NCBI GenBank assembly: GCA_013043915.1 | Contig: JABEVH010000021.1 | Span: 1 to 7,053, forward strand | Length of the DNA: 7,053 nt | Direction: 5' to 3' | Origin: Pseudomonadales bacterium | Lineage (GTDB): Bacteria > Pseudomonadota > Gammaproteobacteria > Pseudomonadales > Moraxellaceae | Shown here: positions 1 to 6,166 of the stretch, piece after piece | Layout of the letters: every line of letters starts with the position of its first letter | How positions within the stretch are numbered: position 1 is the first letter of the stretch | Notes under the pieces: generated by a model | The model's database searches: none | Seen by the model: the letters and a program-made list of their open reading frames with translations, nothing else | What the model was told of the DNA's origin: nothing | Program-made: the position numbers and the translations under genes

Positions 1-19
1 CCCTTAGAACCCCCTGTCT

Positions 20-160
20 TTCCATAGACCACAATCTTTTCAGTGGTAGACATGGGGAGGTTTAGACCATGGCTAGCATGAAAGCAACTTGACATCCACC
101 TCTCCCTCAATCGATGACTGCTGCATACGCCGGCCCCTGAAAAGATGGGGGTCTATGGAA
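20..160. repeat. Imperfect inverted repeat, 24-bp arms (20-43 and 137-160)
   Basis: The arm at 20-43 and the reverse complement of 137-160 agree at 22 of 24 positions, sharing TTCCATAGACC and ATCTTTTCAG around a mismatched centre. Similarity continues loosely outward (TGTCT before the left arm, TGTCTC beyond the right arm). The right arm coincides with the 3' end of the minus-strand tnpB remnant, with its stop at 153-155, so the left arm is probably a second copy of the same insertion-sequence end facing the other way. The 93-bp centre contains no gene that I can recognise. It could be two converging IS ends, an inverted duplication or a small IS-derived element. The left edge is close to the window start, so the true boundary is unknown. 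Confidence 0.7.
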
Positions 161-266
161 GAGACACCTGTCCACGCGCGCGAATGTACTTGGCAGCGTT
201 GACCTCGCGGCCGTGCGAGGTACCACACTCATCACAAGTCCGGACTGTTAGGGCTGACGCCGTCGG
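153..266 (-). pseudogene. tnpB: Degraded 3' end of an IS200/IS605-family tnpB (OrfB) gene
   Basis: The minus strand encodes a 37-residue tail containing LTVRTCDECGTSHGRE then VNAAKYIRARG, ending at TAG (153-155). This matches the C-terminal zinc-finger and RuvC-III region of TnpB proteins, where the usual pattern is CxxCG followed by HDRDxNAA. Only one CxxC pair remains (codons at 236-225). The conserved HDRD is HGRE here, so the position normally held by the RuvC-III aspartate is glutamate. Upstream the frame is closed by TGA at 267-269, and the first CxxC and nuclease core are absent, so this is a dead fragment. TnpB is the RNA-guided nuclease of these transposons, and the omega RNA normally overlaps this 3' end. 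No tnpA is seen. Confidence 0.75.
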
Positions 267-353
267 TCATTTGACGACAACTTGCTTCAACACTTGCAGA
301 CAATCTTGCTTTGACGCAGACTTGGATGCCATGCTCCTCCCTAAGGAATCACC

Positions 354-869
354 ATGAGTTTGTCCCTATATGATGTCGTGCAGCCCTTGCTGGTACAACA
401 CCTAAGCAATCTCTCCCATCTTCTTGCAAAACTTCAGGCTCATGCTGAGTCCAGCCCTGAGCAAGAAGAACAGATTTTGTCTGCACGTTTAGCTCCTGAC
501 ATGTTTGATCTCAGACGCCAGGTCCAGATTGCTACCGATCACGCTAAAGGCACGATGGCGCGCCTAGCTGGCTGTGAGCTTCCCAGCTACCCAGACACCG
601 AAAAGAGCGTGGGCGATCTACAGGTTCGCTTGCAACGCACACGGGATTTTGTGCTTAGTCTTACACGATCTGCCTTTGACGGGGCTGAAGACCGTAATAT
701 CCAGATGATTTATCCTTGGGCAACGTATGATTTTACCGGGCTACGCTTTGTTCACTACTGGGCCATTCCCAACTTCATGTTTCATGTCAATATGGCTTAC
801 GCCATTTTAAGACAGCAAGGCGTAGCGGTCGGTAAAGCTGATTACTTAGGTCCCAATGAACCTAACTGA
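354..869 (+). CDS. DUF1993 family protein
   Basis: This 171-residue protein matches the DUF1993 family in length and in its signature blocks. The N-terminus MSLSLYDVVQPLL is followed at about residues 44-73 by ARLAPDMFDLRRQVQIATD and AKGTMARLAG, then PSYPDTE, and a C-terminal block HYWAIPNFMFHVNMAYAILR at about 134-153. The family is thought to form a DinB-like helical bundle; its biochemical role is not established. No signal peptide or membrane segment is apparent, so it is probably cytoplasmic. The ATG at 354 is preceded by AAGGA at 343-347 with a 6-nt spacer, which supports this start. The gene lies just downstream of the tnpB debris, so its promoter may lie inside that debris; I see no convincing -35/-10 pair. 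It ends 10 nt before the convergent kinase gene. Confidence 0.9.
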   Translation: MSLSLYDVVQPLLVQHLSNLSHLLAKLQAHAESSPEQEEQILSARLAPDMFDLRRQVQIATDHAKGTMARLAGCELPSYPDTEKSVGDLQVRLQRTRDFVLSLTRSAFDGAEDRNIQMIYPWATYDFTGLRFVHYWAIPNFMFHVNMAYAILRQQGVAVGKADYLGPNEPN

Positions 870-879
870 TGACGAGCCC

Positions 880-2256
880 TCACTTGCCAAATAAGTTATG
901 CATAAAGCGGTTCCAGGATGACCCATGGTGGGCCTTGGCGTGATGTCCTGAATCACGCGCAGGCTCACCCTTGGCATGGCGATGAGCCTCCTCGTAACGA
1001 GCCTGTTCTTGCTGAAGCATGGTTTGCATGGTTACCAAGGCTGGATCTTCGGGAGATACGCGGCGAGCTTGGCGCAAATTTGTTGCCGCCTGCACCCAGT
1101 CATGGTGAATTTCAGCAATACTGACTTTCCGAACAAACATCTGTTTGAGTGCAGCCAAACCCGCTAGGGCTTGGCTATTATGGGCATCTCGCGCAAGTAC
1201 ACGATGGTAATAATCCAGCGCAGAGCCCGCCGCTGGATCCATATACCAGCCAGTCCTGAACCTTTGTTGAGCTAATTGCAGGTCTTCGTATATACGGTAC
1301 CTGTAGACCCCCCATAAACCTATTATACCTACCAAAACCACCACCCCAAGCAACCACACTATAGACCATGGCCTAACACGATGTTTTGTTGGCTCCACCG
1401 AGCGGGTAGAGATCAAGGTTGGATCATCCTGTCTACCGACAGCGGCACTCAAAACCTGACAACCTTCCTCGGGAGGCACCGCTCGCTTCAATGCAACCAT
1501 GTCAACAAAACGCTGATCTGGGTCTTTGGCCAGTAAACGATCAAGCACTGGTTGCCAGGATTTCAAATTAGACGGCATAGTGGGAACCGACATTTGTAGC
1601 TGATTTACCAAGGTTGCGGCGTACTCTTCCGCGCGGTAAGGGTTATAGCCGAACAACATCTCCAACAGCACGATACCCAAGCTGTACTGGTCGCTACGCG
1701 CATCCACAGGGCGCGCAGACACTTGCTCTGGGCTGCTGTAAGCCGGGCTCCCTACCACACTTCCGGCTTGCGTCAATTCAACATCCACGTGAGGGTTTTT
1801 AGCAATTCCAAAATCACTCAGGACTAGAGAACCATCGGCGCGGAACAAGATATTGGCTGGTTTTATATCACGATGTACCATGCCTTGCTGGTGTACAACC
1901 TGCAGAGCATCTGCAAGCTCTAGAATCCATGTTCTAATTTGCCTTGTATCTAATCCCTGTTTAAGCCGGTTGCGCAAATCACCACCTGGCAGTATCTCCA
2001 TCGTCAGGTAACGGCGACCATCTGCCAAGGTACCCACATCGTAGATAGTTACAACATGCCGGTGATTCAGTGTCGCCAAATACCTGGCCTCCTGCAGGAA
2101 TCGCTGCGTATTATTATCATCGCCCGCCTTCATGACTTTGACCGCGACCCTACGATCCAATGCCTGCTGCACAGCACTGTAAACGACAGCCATCCCTCCC
2201 TCGGCAATCAAACCATCTATACAACAACCGGGAATATCAGGAAATTCCTCTACCAC
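880..2256 (-). CDS. Membrane-anchored Hanks-type Ser/Thr protein kinase
   Basis: This is a PknB-like kinase of about 458 residues. Numbered from the GTG at 2256, it shows a glycine-loop AEGGMAVVY (18-26), ATP lysine K40 in VAVK, helix-C glutamate E56, catalytic HRDIKPAN (128-135), DFG (148-150), the activation-segment end GSPAYSSPEQ (169-178), D189 and R249. It is therefore an RD kinase with every catalytic residue present. A single hydrophobic segment at about 297-318 should place the kinase in the cytoplasm and the last 140 residues, with TPR-like helices, in the periplasm. The C-terminal tail (425-453) is unusually rich in histidine. The frame is open up to a GTG at 2310, but that start has no ribosome-binding site. 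The GTG at 2256 has AAGAG 8 nt upstream and lies just before the conserved FPDIPG, so I prefer it. The substrate is unknown; no phosphatase, FHA or type VI genes are adjacent. Confidence 0.9.
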   Translation of the reverse strand: MVEEFPDIPGCCIDGLIAEGGMAVVYSAVQQALDRRVAVKVMKAGDDNNTQRFLQEARYLATLNHRHVVTIYDVGTLADGRRYLTMEILPGGDLRNRLKQGLDTRQIRTWILELADALQVVHQQGMVHRDIKPANILFRADGSLVLSDFGIAKNPHVDVELTQAGSVVGSPAYSSPEQVSARPVDARSDQYSLGIVLLEMLFGYNPYRAEEYAATLVNQLQMSVPTMPSNLKSWQPVLDRLLAKDPDQRFVDMVALKRAVPPEEGCQVLSAAVGRQDDPTLISTRSVEPTKHRVRPWSIVWLLGVVVLVGIIGLWGVYRYRIYEDLQLAQQRFRTGWYMDPAAGSALDYYHRVLARDAHNSQALAGLAALKQMFVRKVSIAEIHHDWVQAATNLRQARRVSPEDPALVTMQTMLQQEQARYEEAHRHAKGEPARDSGHHAKAHHGSSWNRFMHNLFGK

Positions 2257-2333
2257 GATGTACACTCTTAGCCACAAAACAGGTGGACACATGATAGCAG
2301 AAGGGCTCACCTAAGACCGTTAAGGAGAAACGC

Positions 2334-3128
2334 ATGCGAATCGCCCAAACAGGATTATTATTACCTCTCCCACGTCATGCCCGTGTGCTTTTTTTGACAT
2401 GACTGAGCCTGAACATATCCATGAAGCACTGCATCATCTGCTCACCCTTGTCGAGGGTCATCATGTGGTTGTTGGCCTGGGCTCGACATTGATACATGCA
2501 CTGAACGCTGAAGTGCCTAGTTTACGCGGCGATGAACCCGGTGATCTTTTGTTGCTTACACACCGACTCATTCAAACGGTTGCGCTTGGTCTCAGTTTGG
2601 CGGCAGAACGTGATTTATTTTTACATCACCAAGGACATGACCTGACTGGCTACCGCGATGGTGCTGAAAATCCCAAGGGCGATGACATCAGCCCCATAGC
2701 GTTGGTACAAGAGGGAAAGCCTGGATTACGCGGCTCCAGTTCTCTGGCCGTTCAGACCTGGCGCCATGATTGGCACAAACTATCCATGCTGAAAGAACCG
2801 GAATAGGCCGACGGCGTCACGATGACATTGAGATCGATCATGCCCCCGCGCATGCTCATGTACGTCGCACCGCCCAAGAAGACTTTACTCCCCCTGCTTT
2901 CATGTGGCGGCGCTCTATGCCCTGGGTACAGGGCCAGGAAGGCGGGCTGTTATTTCAGTGCTTCGCCCACAGCCTGGACGTTTTTGAAGCACAGCTACGG
3001 CGCATGGCAGGGCTGGAGACGGCATACCCGACGCCCTGTTCAGTATCAGCCAGCCCTTAGATGGCTCTTATTTCTGGTGTCCTCCCATGCATCAAGGACA
3101 CCTCGACCTGCGTTGCCTTAATTACTGA
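2334..3128 (+). pseudogene. DyP-type (YfeX-like) haem peroxidase, disrupted by three frameshifts
   Basis: Four frame segments join into one DyP-type peroxidase of about 265 residues, somewhat shorter than the roughly 300 usual for YfeX-like proteins. The start ATG 2334 has TAAGGAG at 2321-2327. Segment one (QTGLLLPLPRHARVLF) runs into the T7 tract at 2389-2395; segment two (DMTEPEH to KEPE) ends near 2802; segment three (GRRRHDDIEIDHAP to RRMAG) ends near 3022; segment four (DALFSISQPLDGSYFW) ends at TGA 3126-3128. Each break is repaired by adding one base (T, A, G), so all look like single-base losses in short homopolymers, and the third restores the original frame. The DyP signature GYRDG (Asp codon 2657-2659), the probable proximal haem His (2857-2859) and the probable distal Arg (2908-2910) are all kept. 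Intact DyPs oxidise dyes or porphyrin-type substrates with peroxide. The neighbouring genes read cleanly, which favours real decay over general sequencing error. No encapsulin gene is present. Confidence 0.85.
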
Positions 3129-4753
3129 GCAGGGCGATTCATGATACGGCGCAATAGCGGCAGGCTCTGCTTCCATCCTGCCAGCGCCACGCAGGTCATG
3201 ACGCCTGAAACCATGGCACCCGCCACACCACAAGACAAAATATCCTGCCCCGTCAGCCATAAACCCGGAATACGCGTTTTTGGCCTTAGCCAGTCCTGCC
3301 GAAAACGCTGGGGATCATGATTCAGTCCATAGAGCTCACCCGCCGACCAGCCAGCAAACCAACGAGTAGATAGTGGCGTTGACACTTCCCAGTAGGCAAC
3401 TTTTCCTTGCAACTGAGGTAACTGTTGATACACGACCTGCATCAATCGCTCACCCCACTGCTGCTTATACGCTTCATAGTCAGCACCACGCTGATTCCAG
3501 GTCGTTGCTTCCCATCTCTTAAACCAGGCATAAGGAGCAGGAGCCACCACTTCTAGGGTAGACAGACCAGCGTGCTCTTGCTCCCAAGCGGGATCTTTCG
3601 CTGAGGGGAAGGAGATATAGACAACCGGTAACGGTGCCTTGGAGTCCTGCAGAAAATTCCGGGTTGACGTATCGTGATCAGGCCCGGGGTAAATCCATAG
3701 ATTGCTGCGAGGCAGCCCCAGTGACCTGGCATCGCCCTGCAACCCCACATAAACGCCGATATGAGCCAAACTGGGTTTAACCGATGCCATATTATGGTCA
3801 TAGCCATATTCCTGCGCAACTTCAGGCTCGAGCAGATGACCAAACGTATTAAAAACACCTACCCCCGAAACCACGACCGGACAAACCAATTCATGACCAT
3901 CCTGCATACGTACGCCGCTGACCTTGCCCTCGTTGACCAAGATCTGCTCAACACGGGCATAGGTAAATACATCACCCCCTGATTTTTGGATGCGCGGAAT
4001 AATGGCTTCTGCAATGCGCCAGCTACCTCCCTCCGGATAAAATCCACCATAGAGGTAATGCCTGGCAATCAGGGCATGGATCAAAAATGCTGATTGGCTC
4101 GGAGGTAAACCATTATCGCCGTACTGCCCGGTCAGTACCGCCAGAAACTCAAGGTTCTGGCTCAAAGGAGCCAAGACTTCCCGAGTCGTCTTAAATAAGA
4201 ATGAAGGCATCATGGCGCGAAACAGGGGGCGTGACCAACGCAATGCCCGTTTGCCCAGCAACTTTTGCAGCGTGAACCAAGGCATCGCTTTACCGGCCTG
4301 ATCCAACAACTTCAGATAAGCCCTAATCGCTTTCTTTTCCTCAGGGAATTGCTGCAACAATCCAGCAGCAAAGGCCTCACGTCCGGTCTCCACCCGAAAG
4401 GTTTTTTCACCGATAATAAACCGATCAAAATCAGGGTCCATAGGAGCCCAACGGACCTTAGCATCGGTCAGATGATCCATGAGACGTCTGGTTACCGTGG
4501 CTGCTCCCATATCACCAACGTAATGTACGCCCACATCCCAAACAAAACCTTCACGTTCATAGCTATGGGTATAGCCACCTACCGTATAGTGTTGCTCCAG
4601 TACCGCCACTTTCCAACCTAAATCCGAGAGTAAGGCCGCCGTGGTTAATCCGCCCATACCTGAGCCAATGACGACAGCATCATAGGGCGACTTTAAACGT
4701 GATGGACGATAACGACGTCCGAGATGAGAAGGGCGACCTGGTGCAGGCATCAT
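3122..4753 (-). CDS. RetSat/CrtI-like FAD-dependent oxidoreductase (phytoene desaturase superfamily)
   Basis: This 543-residue flavoprotein has an N-terminal Rossmann fold YDAVVIGSGMGGLTTAALL with the glycine motif at 30-35, a ribose-binding acidic residue E53 (AVLEQH), and VGGYTHSY just after it. A C-terminal FAD motif follows at about 501-516 (TGQDILSCGVAGAMVSG). The TGQD/GVAGA ending and overall pattern resemble all-trans-retinol 13,14-reductase and carotenoid desaturase/isomerase proteins. The reaction is probably saturation, desaturation or isomerisation of a conjugated isoprenoid or other lipid; the substrate cannot be read from the sequence, and no carotenoid pathway genes are adjacent. 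The start ATG has AAGGAG at 4764-4759 with a 5-nt spacer; a second ATG follows directly. About 23 residues, rich in arginine, precede the fold. The 3' end overlaps the convergent peroxidase gene by 7 nt. The divergent neighbour is a PadR regulator, with a palindromic operator between them. Confidence 0.88.
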   Translation of the reverse strand: MMPAPGRPSHLGRRYRPSRLKSPYDAVVIGSGMGGLTTAALLSDLGWKVAVLEQHYTVGGYTHSYEREGFVWDVGVHYVGDMGAATVTRRLMDHLTDAKVRWAPMDPDFDRFIIGEKTFRVETGREAFAAGLLQQFPEEKKAIRAYLKLLDQAGKAMPWFTLQKLLGKRALRWSRPLFRAMMPSFLFKTTREVLAPLSQNLEFLAVLTGQYGDNGLPPSQSAFLIHALIARHYLYGGFYPEGGSWRIAEAIIPRIQKSGGDVFTYARVEQILVNEGKVSGVRMQDGHELVCPVVVSGVGVFNTFGHLLEPEVAQEYGYDHNMASVKPSLAHIGVYVGLQGDARSLGLPRSNLWIYPGPDHDTSTRNFLQDSKAPLPVVYISFPSAKDPAWEQEHAGLSTLEVVAPAPYAWFKRWEATTWNQRGADYEAYKQQWGERLMQVVYQQLPQLQGKVAYWEVSTPLSTRWFAGWSAGELYGLNHDPQRFRQDWLRPKTRIPGLWLTGQDILSCGVAGAMVSGVMTCVALAGWKQSLPLLRRIMNRPAQ

Positions 4754-4777
4754 CGGTACTCCTTGTTTTTATGCCTC

Positions 4778-4806
4778 ATTATATGCAATTATTTGCATAT
4801 TGTAAG
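4778..4806 (-). promoter_or_regulatory. Sigma70-type promoter of the RetSat-like oxidoreductase gene
   Basis: Read on the minus strand, a perfect -10 box TATAAT (4783-4778) lies exactly 17 bp after a -35-like CTTACA (4806-4801, four of six consensus bases). The transcription start would fall a few bases upstream of the AAGGAG ribosome-binding site at 4764-4759. The spacer is almost entirely the palindromic operator, so a bound repressor would cover the polymerase site. Confidence 0.65.
4781..4800. promoter_or_regulatory. Palindromic operator, probably bound by the adjacent PadR protein
   Basis: ATATGCAA-TTAT-TTGCATAT is a perfect 8-bp inverted repeat with a 4-nt spacer, placed in the 69-nt gap between the divergent oxidoreductase and padR genes. 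PadR proteins bind AT-rich inverted repeats with ATG/CAT-type half sites near their own gene; the assignment here is inference from position and symmetry. The site fills the -35/-10 spacer of the oxidoreductase promoter and lies 22 nt upstream of the padR start, so one site could control both directions. Confidence 0.6.
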
Positions 4807-4822
4807 CTTGAGATTGATAATT

Positions 4823-5350
4823 ATGTCCCTACGCCATGCCTTACTTGCTCTTGTCGACCTCGAACCAGGCACCGGGTATGACCTGATGAACCGCATCGAA
4901 AAATCGATAGGTTTTTTTTGGCCAGCAACCCATCAGCAGGTTTACAAAGAGCTACATCAGCTGCAAGAACTGGGGTGGGTTGATGTACGCGTGGAAAACC
5001 AATCAGGAAAACCCGATCGCAGGGTCTATACCCTACGGGAAGCAGGTATACATGAACTTAAATCCTGGCTGACCCATGATAGCAGCGCAGCCAAAATCAG
5101 AGATCCGTTTCTGCTCAGGGTGTTTGCCGCTCATCGTATGGAGCCAGAAACCCTACGACAACAACTGAATCATCAGAAAAACCTGCACACAGCCACACTC
5201 AGCCTTTACCAAAGCATTGATGAACGCCTGGACTCTGCGCCTGAGTATGTGCAAGAACGCTACCGTTTTGCCCGCCACACCCTGCGATTGGGCATTTATT
5301 TTGAACAAGCATGGCTACGTTGGTGCGAAGAACTGGGTGAGCTGGCTTAA
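4823..5350 (+). CDS. PadR-family transcriptional regulator
   Basis: This 175-residue protein has an N-terminal winged helix-turn-helix (about 1-85) with the PadR pattern: ALLALVDLEPGTGYDLM, then FFWPATHQQVYKELHQL, then GKPDRRVYTLREAG, where the last block forms the wing. The rest is the helical C-terminal dimerisation domain typical of the longer PadR subfamily, ending in a tryptophan-containing helix (FEQAWLRWCEELG). These proteins are usually repressors released by small aromatic or lipophilic ligands. The frame is open upstream to 4724, but that would run through the operator and into the neighbouring gene; the ATG at 4823 begins the family consensus MSLRHALLAL, so I use it. The ribosome-binding site is weak (TTGAGAT, about 8 nt upstream). 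The likely targets are itself and the divergent oxidoreductase. Its TAA overlaps the convergent methyltransferase stop codon by 2 nt. Confidence 0.92.
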   Translation: MSLRHALLALVDLEPGTGYDLMNRIEKSIGFFWPATHQQVYKELHQLQELGWVDVRVENQSGKPDRRVYTLREAGIHELKSWLTHDSSAAKIRDPFLLRVFAAHRMEPETLRQQLNHQKNLHTATLSLYQSIDERLDSAPEYVQERYRFARHTLRLGIYFEQAWLRWCEELGELA

Positions 5351-5961
5351 GGACGCCTAACCACCAGATCAATGAGCGCAGAACGCCCGAGATGTCCATG
5401 ACCTTCGGAAACTTCAGCCTCATACTCACACAACTCCAGTATTTCCAACCCTAAAAATGAATCCTGCATGAGCTCAAGGGTATAAAGCTGATCAGCCTCG
5501 GATGGCCCCCCCGTACGAAACTCCAGCTGGCGCAGACCATAGCCATGCAATAACAACAGTCCACCTGGGCGTAATGCTTTCACCATACGTTCAAAAATAA
5601 TCTGACGTTGAACCGGCTTGGCAAACTGAATGAAAATGGCAACCACTACATCAAACGAAGCCACAGGCCAGTCCCAGGTAAGGAGATCCGCATGCACCAG
5701 ATTCAGATTAACCTGACGCTCAGCGGCAAGTTGACGTGCTTTAACCTGCGCAGCTTGCGAGCCTTCCACGGACGTCACATGCAGTCCCTGCTCAGCCAAC
5801 CAAACTCCGTTGCGTCCTTCTCCATCAGCAACGGCCAGTGCATCCTGTCCTGGCAATAAACGAGCGCCCTGACGCTTCAGAAACTCACTGGCCTCTTTAC
5901 CAAATACAAAGCCATCCTGCGCATAACGCTCGTCCCAGCGCGACAAATCATGACCAGACAT
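5347..5961 (-). CDS. Class I SAM-dependent methyltransferase (TehB/TPMT-like)
   Basis: This 204-residue protein has the Rossmann methyltransferase layout. It starts with WDERYAQDGFVFGKEASEFL (9-28), a lead-in seen in TehB- and thiopurine-methyltransferase-like proteins. Motif I is ALAVADGEGRNGVWLA (41-56); an acidic residue E66 after strand 2 should bind the SAM ribose; ADLLTWDW (91-98) and FDVVVAIF (103-110) follow, then the post-motif LRPGGLLLLHGYG. No signal peptide is seen, so it should be cytosolic. The substrate cannot be fixed; TehB relatives act on tellurite and others on thiols or small metabolites. The start ATG at 5961 has only a poor ribosome-binding site. A CsoR-like palindrome lies 19 nt upstream, suggesting metal- or sulfur-responsive control. 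The gene ends inside the stop codon of the convergent padR gene. Confidence 0.88.
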   Translation of the reverse strand: MSGHDLSRWDERYAQDGFVFGKEASEFLKRQGARLLPGQDALAVADGEGRNGVWLAEQGLHVTSVEGSQAAQVKARQLAAERQVNLNLVHADLLTWDWPVASFDVVVAIFIQFAKPVQRQIIFERMVKALRPGGLLLLHGYGLRQLEFRTGGPSEADQLYTLELMQDSFLGLEILELCEYEAEVSEGHGHLGRSALIDLVVRRP

Positions 5962-5980
5962 AGCTATTTACTCATTCTGT

Positions 5981-5998
5981 TATACCCTACCGGGTATA
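5981..5998. promoter_or_regulatory. Palindromic operator resembling CsoR/CstR-type sites, with mirrored -10 boxes
   Basis: TATACCC-TACC-GGGTATA is a perfect 7-bp inverted repeat with a 4-nt spacer in the divergent gap between the methyltransferase and priA. The TACCC/GGGTA core is like operators of the CsoR/CstR/InrS family of copper, nickel or persulfide sensors; that link is by motif resemblance only, and no such regulator lies in the window. Each arm runs into a -10-like box: TATAAC on the minus strand (5985-5980), which would serve the methyltransferase, and TATACT on the plus strand (5995-6000). The matching -35 boxes are weak in both directions. A protein bound here would block both. 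Confidence 0.55.
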
Positions 5999-6139
5999 CT
6001 GACATAAATGAACACCCCCAAACCAGAACATAAACAAAAAAATCAAATTACAACCAATTCAACCGGACTATGCTGTCAATTAATACGCCTGCTGGCAGTA
6101 CTCCTCTACCAAGCCGATGAAGCATCCATGCTAGGATAG

Positions 6140-6154
6140 TGCCTGATCCAGGCA
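6140..6154 (+). promoter_or_regulatory. Small hairpin in the priA leader
   Basis: TGCCTG-ATC-CAGGCA is a perfect 6-bp stem with a 3-nt loop. It ends 12 nt before the priA GTG and overlaps the first A of AGGG (6154-6157), the only ribosome-binding-like sequence there. No run of T follows, so it is not an intrinsic terminator. It could limit ribosome access to a weak GTG start, or be chance. Confidence 0.3.
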
Positions 6155-6166
6155 GGGTATATTCAG

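Noticed and set aside
89..94. Consensus -35 box TTGACA upstream of the DUF1993 gene
   Set aside because: No -10-like sequence lies 16-18 bp downstream; it may instead be part of the IS end.
145..357. 70-codon plus-strand open frame over the tnpB remnant
   Set aside because: The minus strand carries the recognisable TnpB signature here; the plus-strand product resembles nothing and has no supporting start signal.
880..2256. Type VI secretion PpkA assignment for the kinase
   Set aside because: The kinase domain alone cannot support this, and no phosphatase, FHA or T6SS structural gene is adjacent.
2917..2930. CCCTG-GGTA-CAGGG hairpin
   Set aside because: It is inside the peroxidase coding sequence (PWVQG region), with no T-run and no positional sense as a terminator.
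4265..4621. 118-codon open frame antisense to the oxidoreductase
   Set aside because: No ribosome-binding site or recognisable domain, and it lies fully inside a gene with clear family motifs on the other strand.
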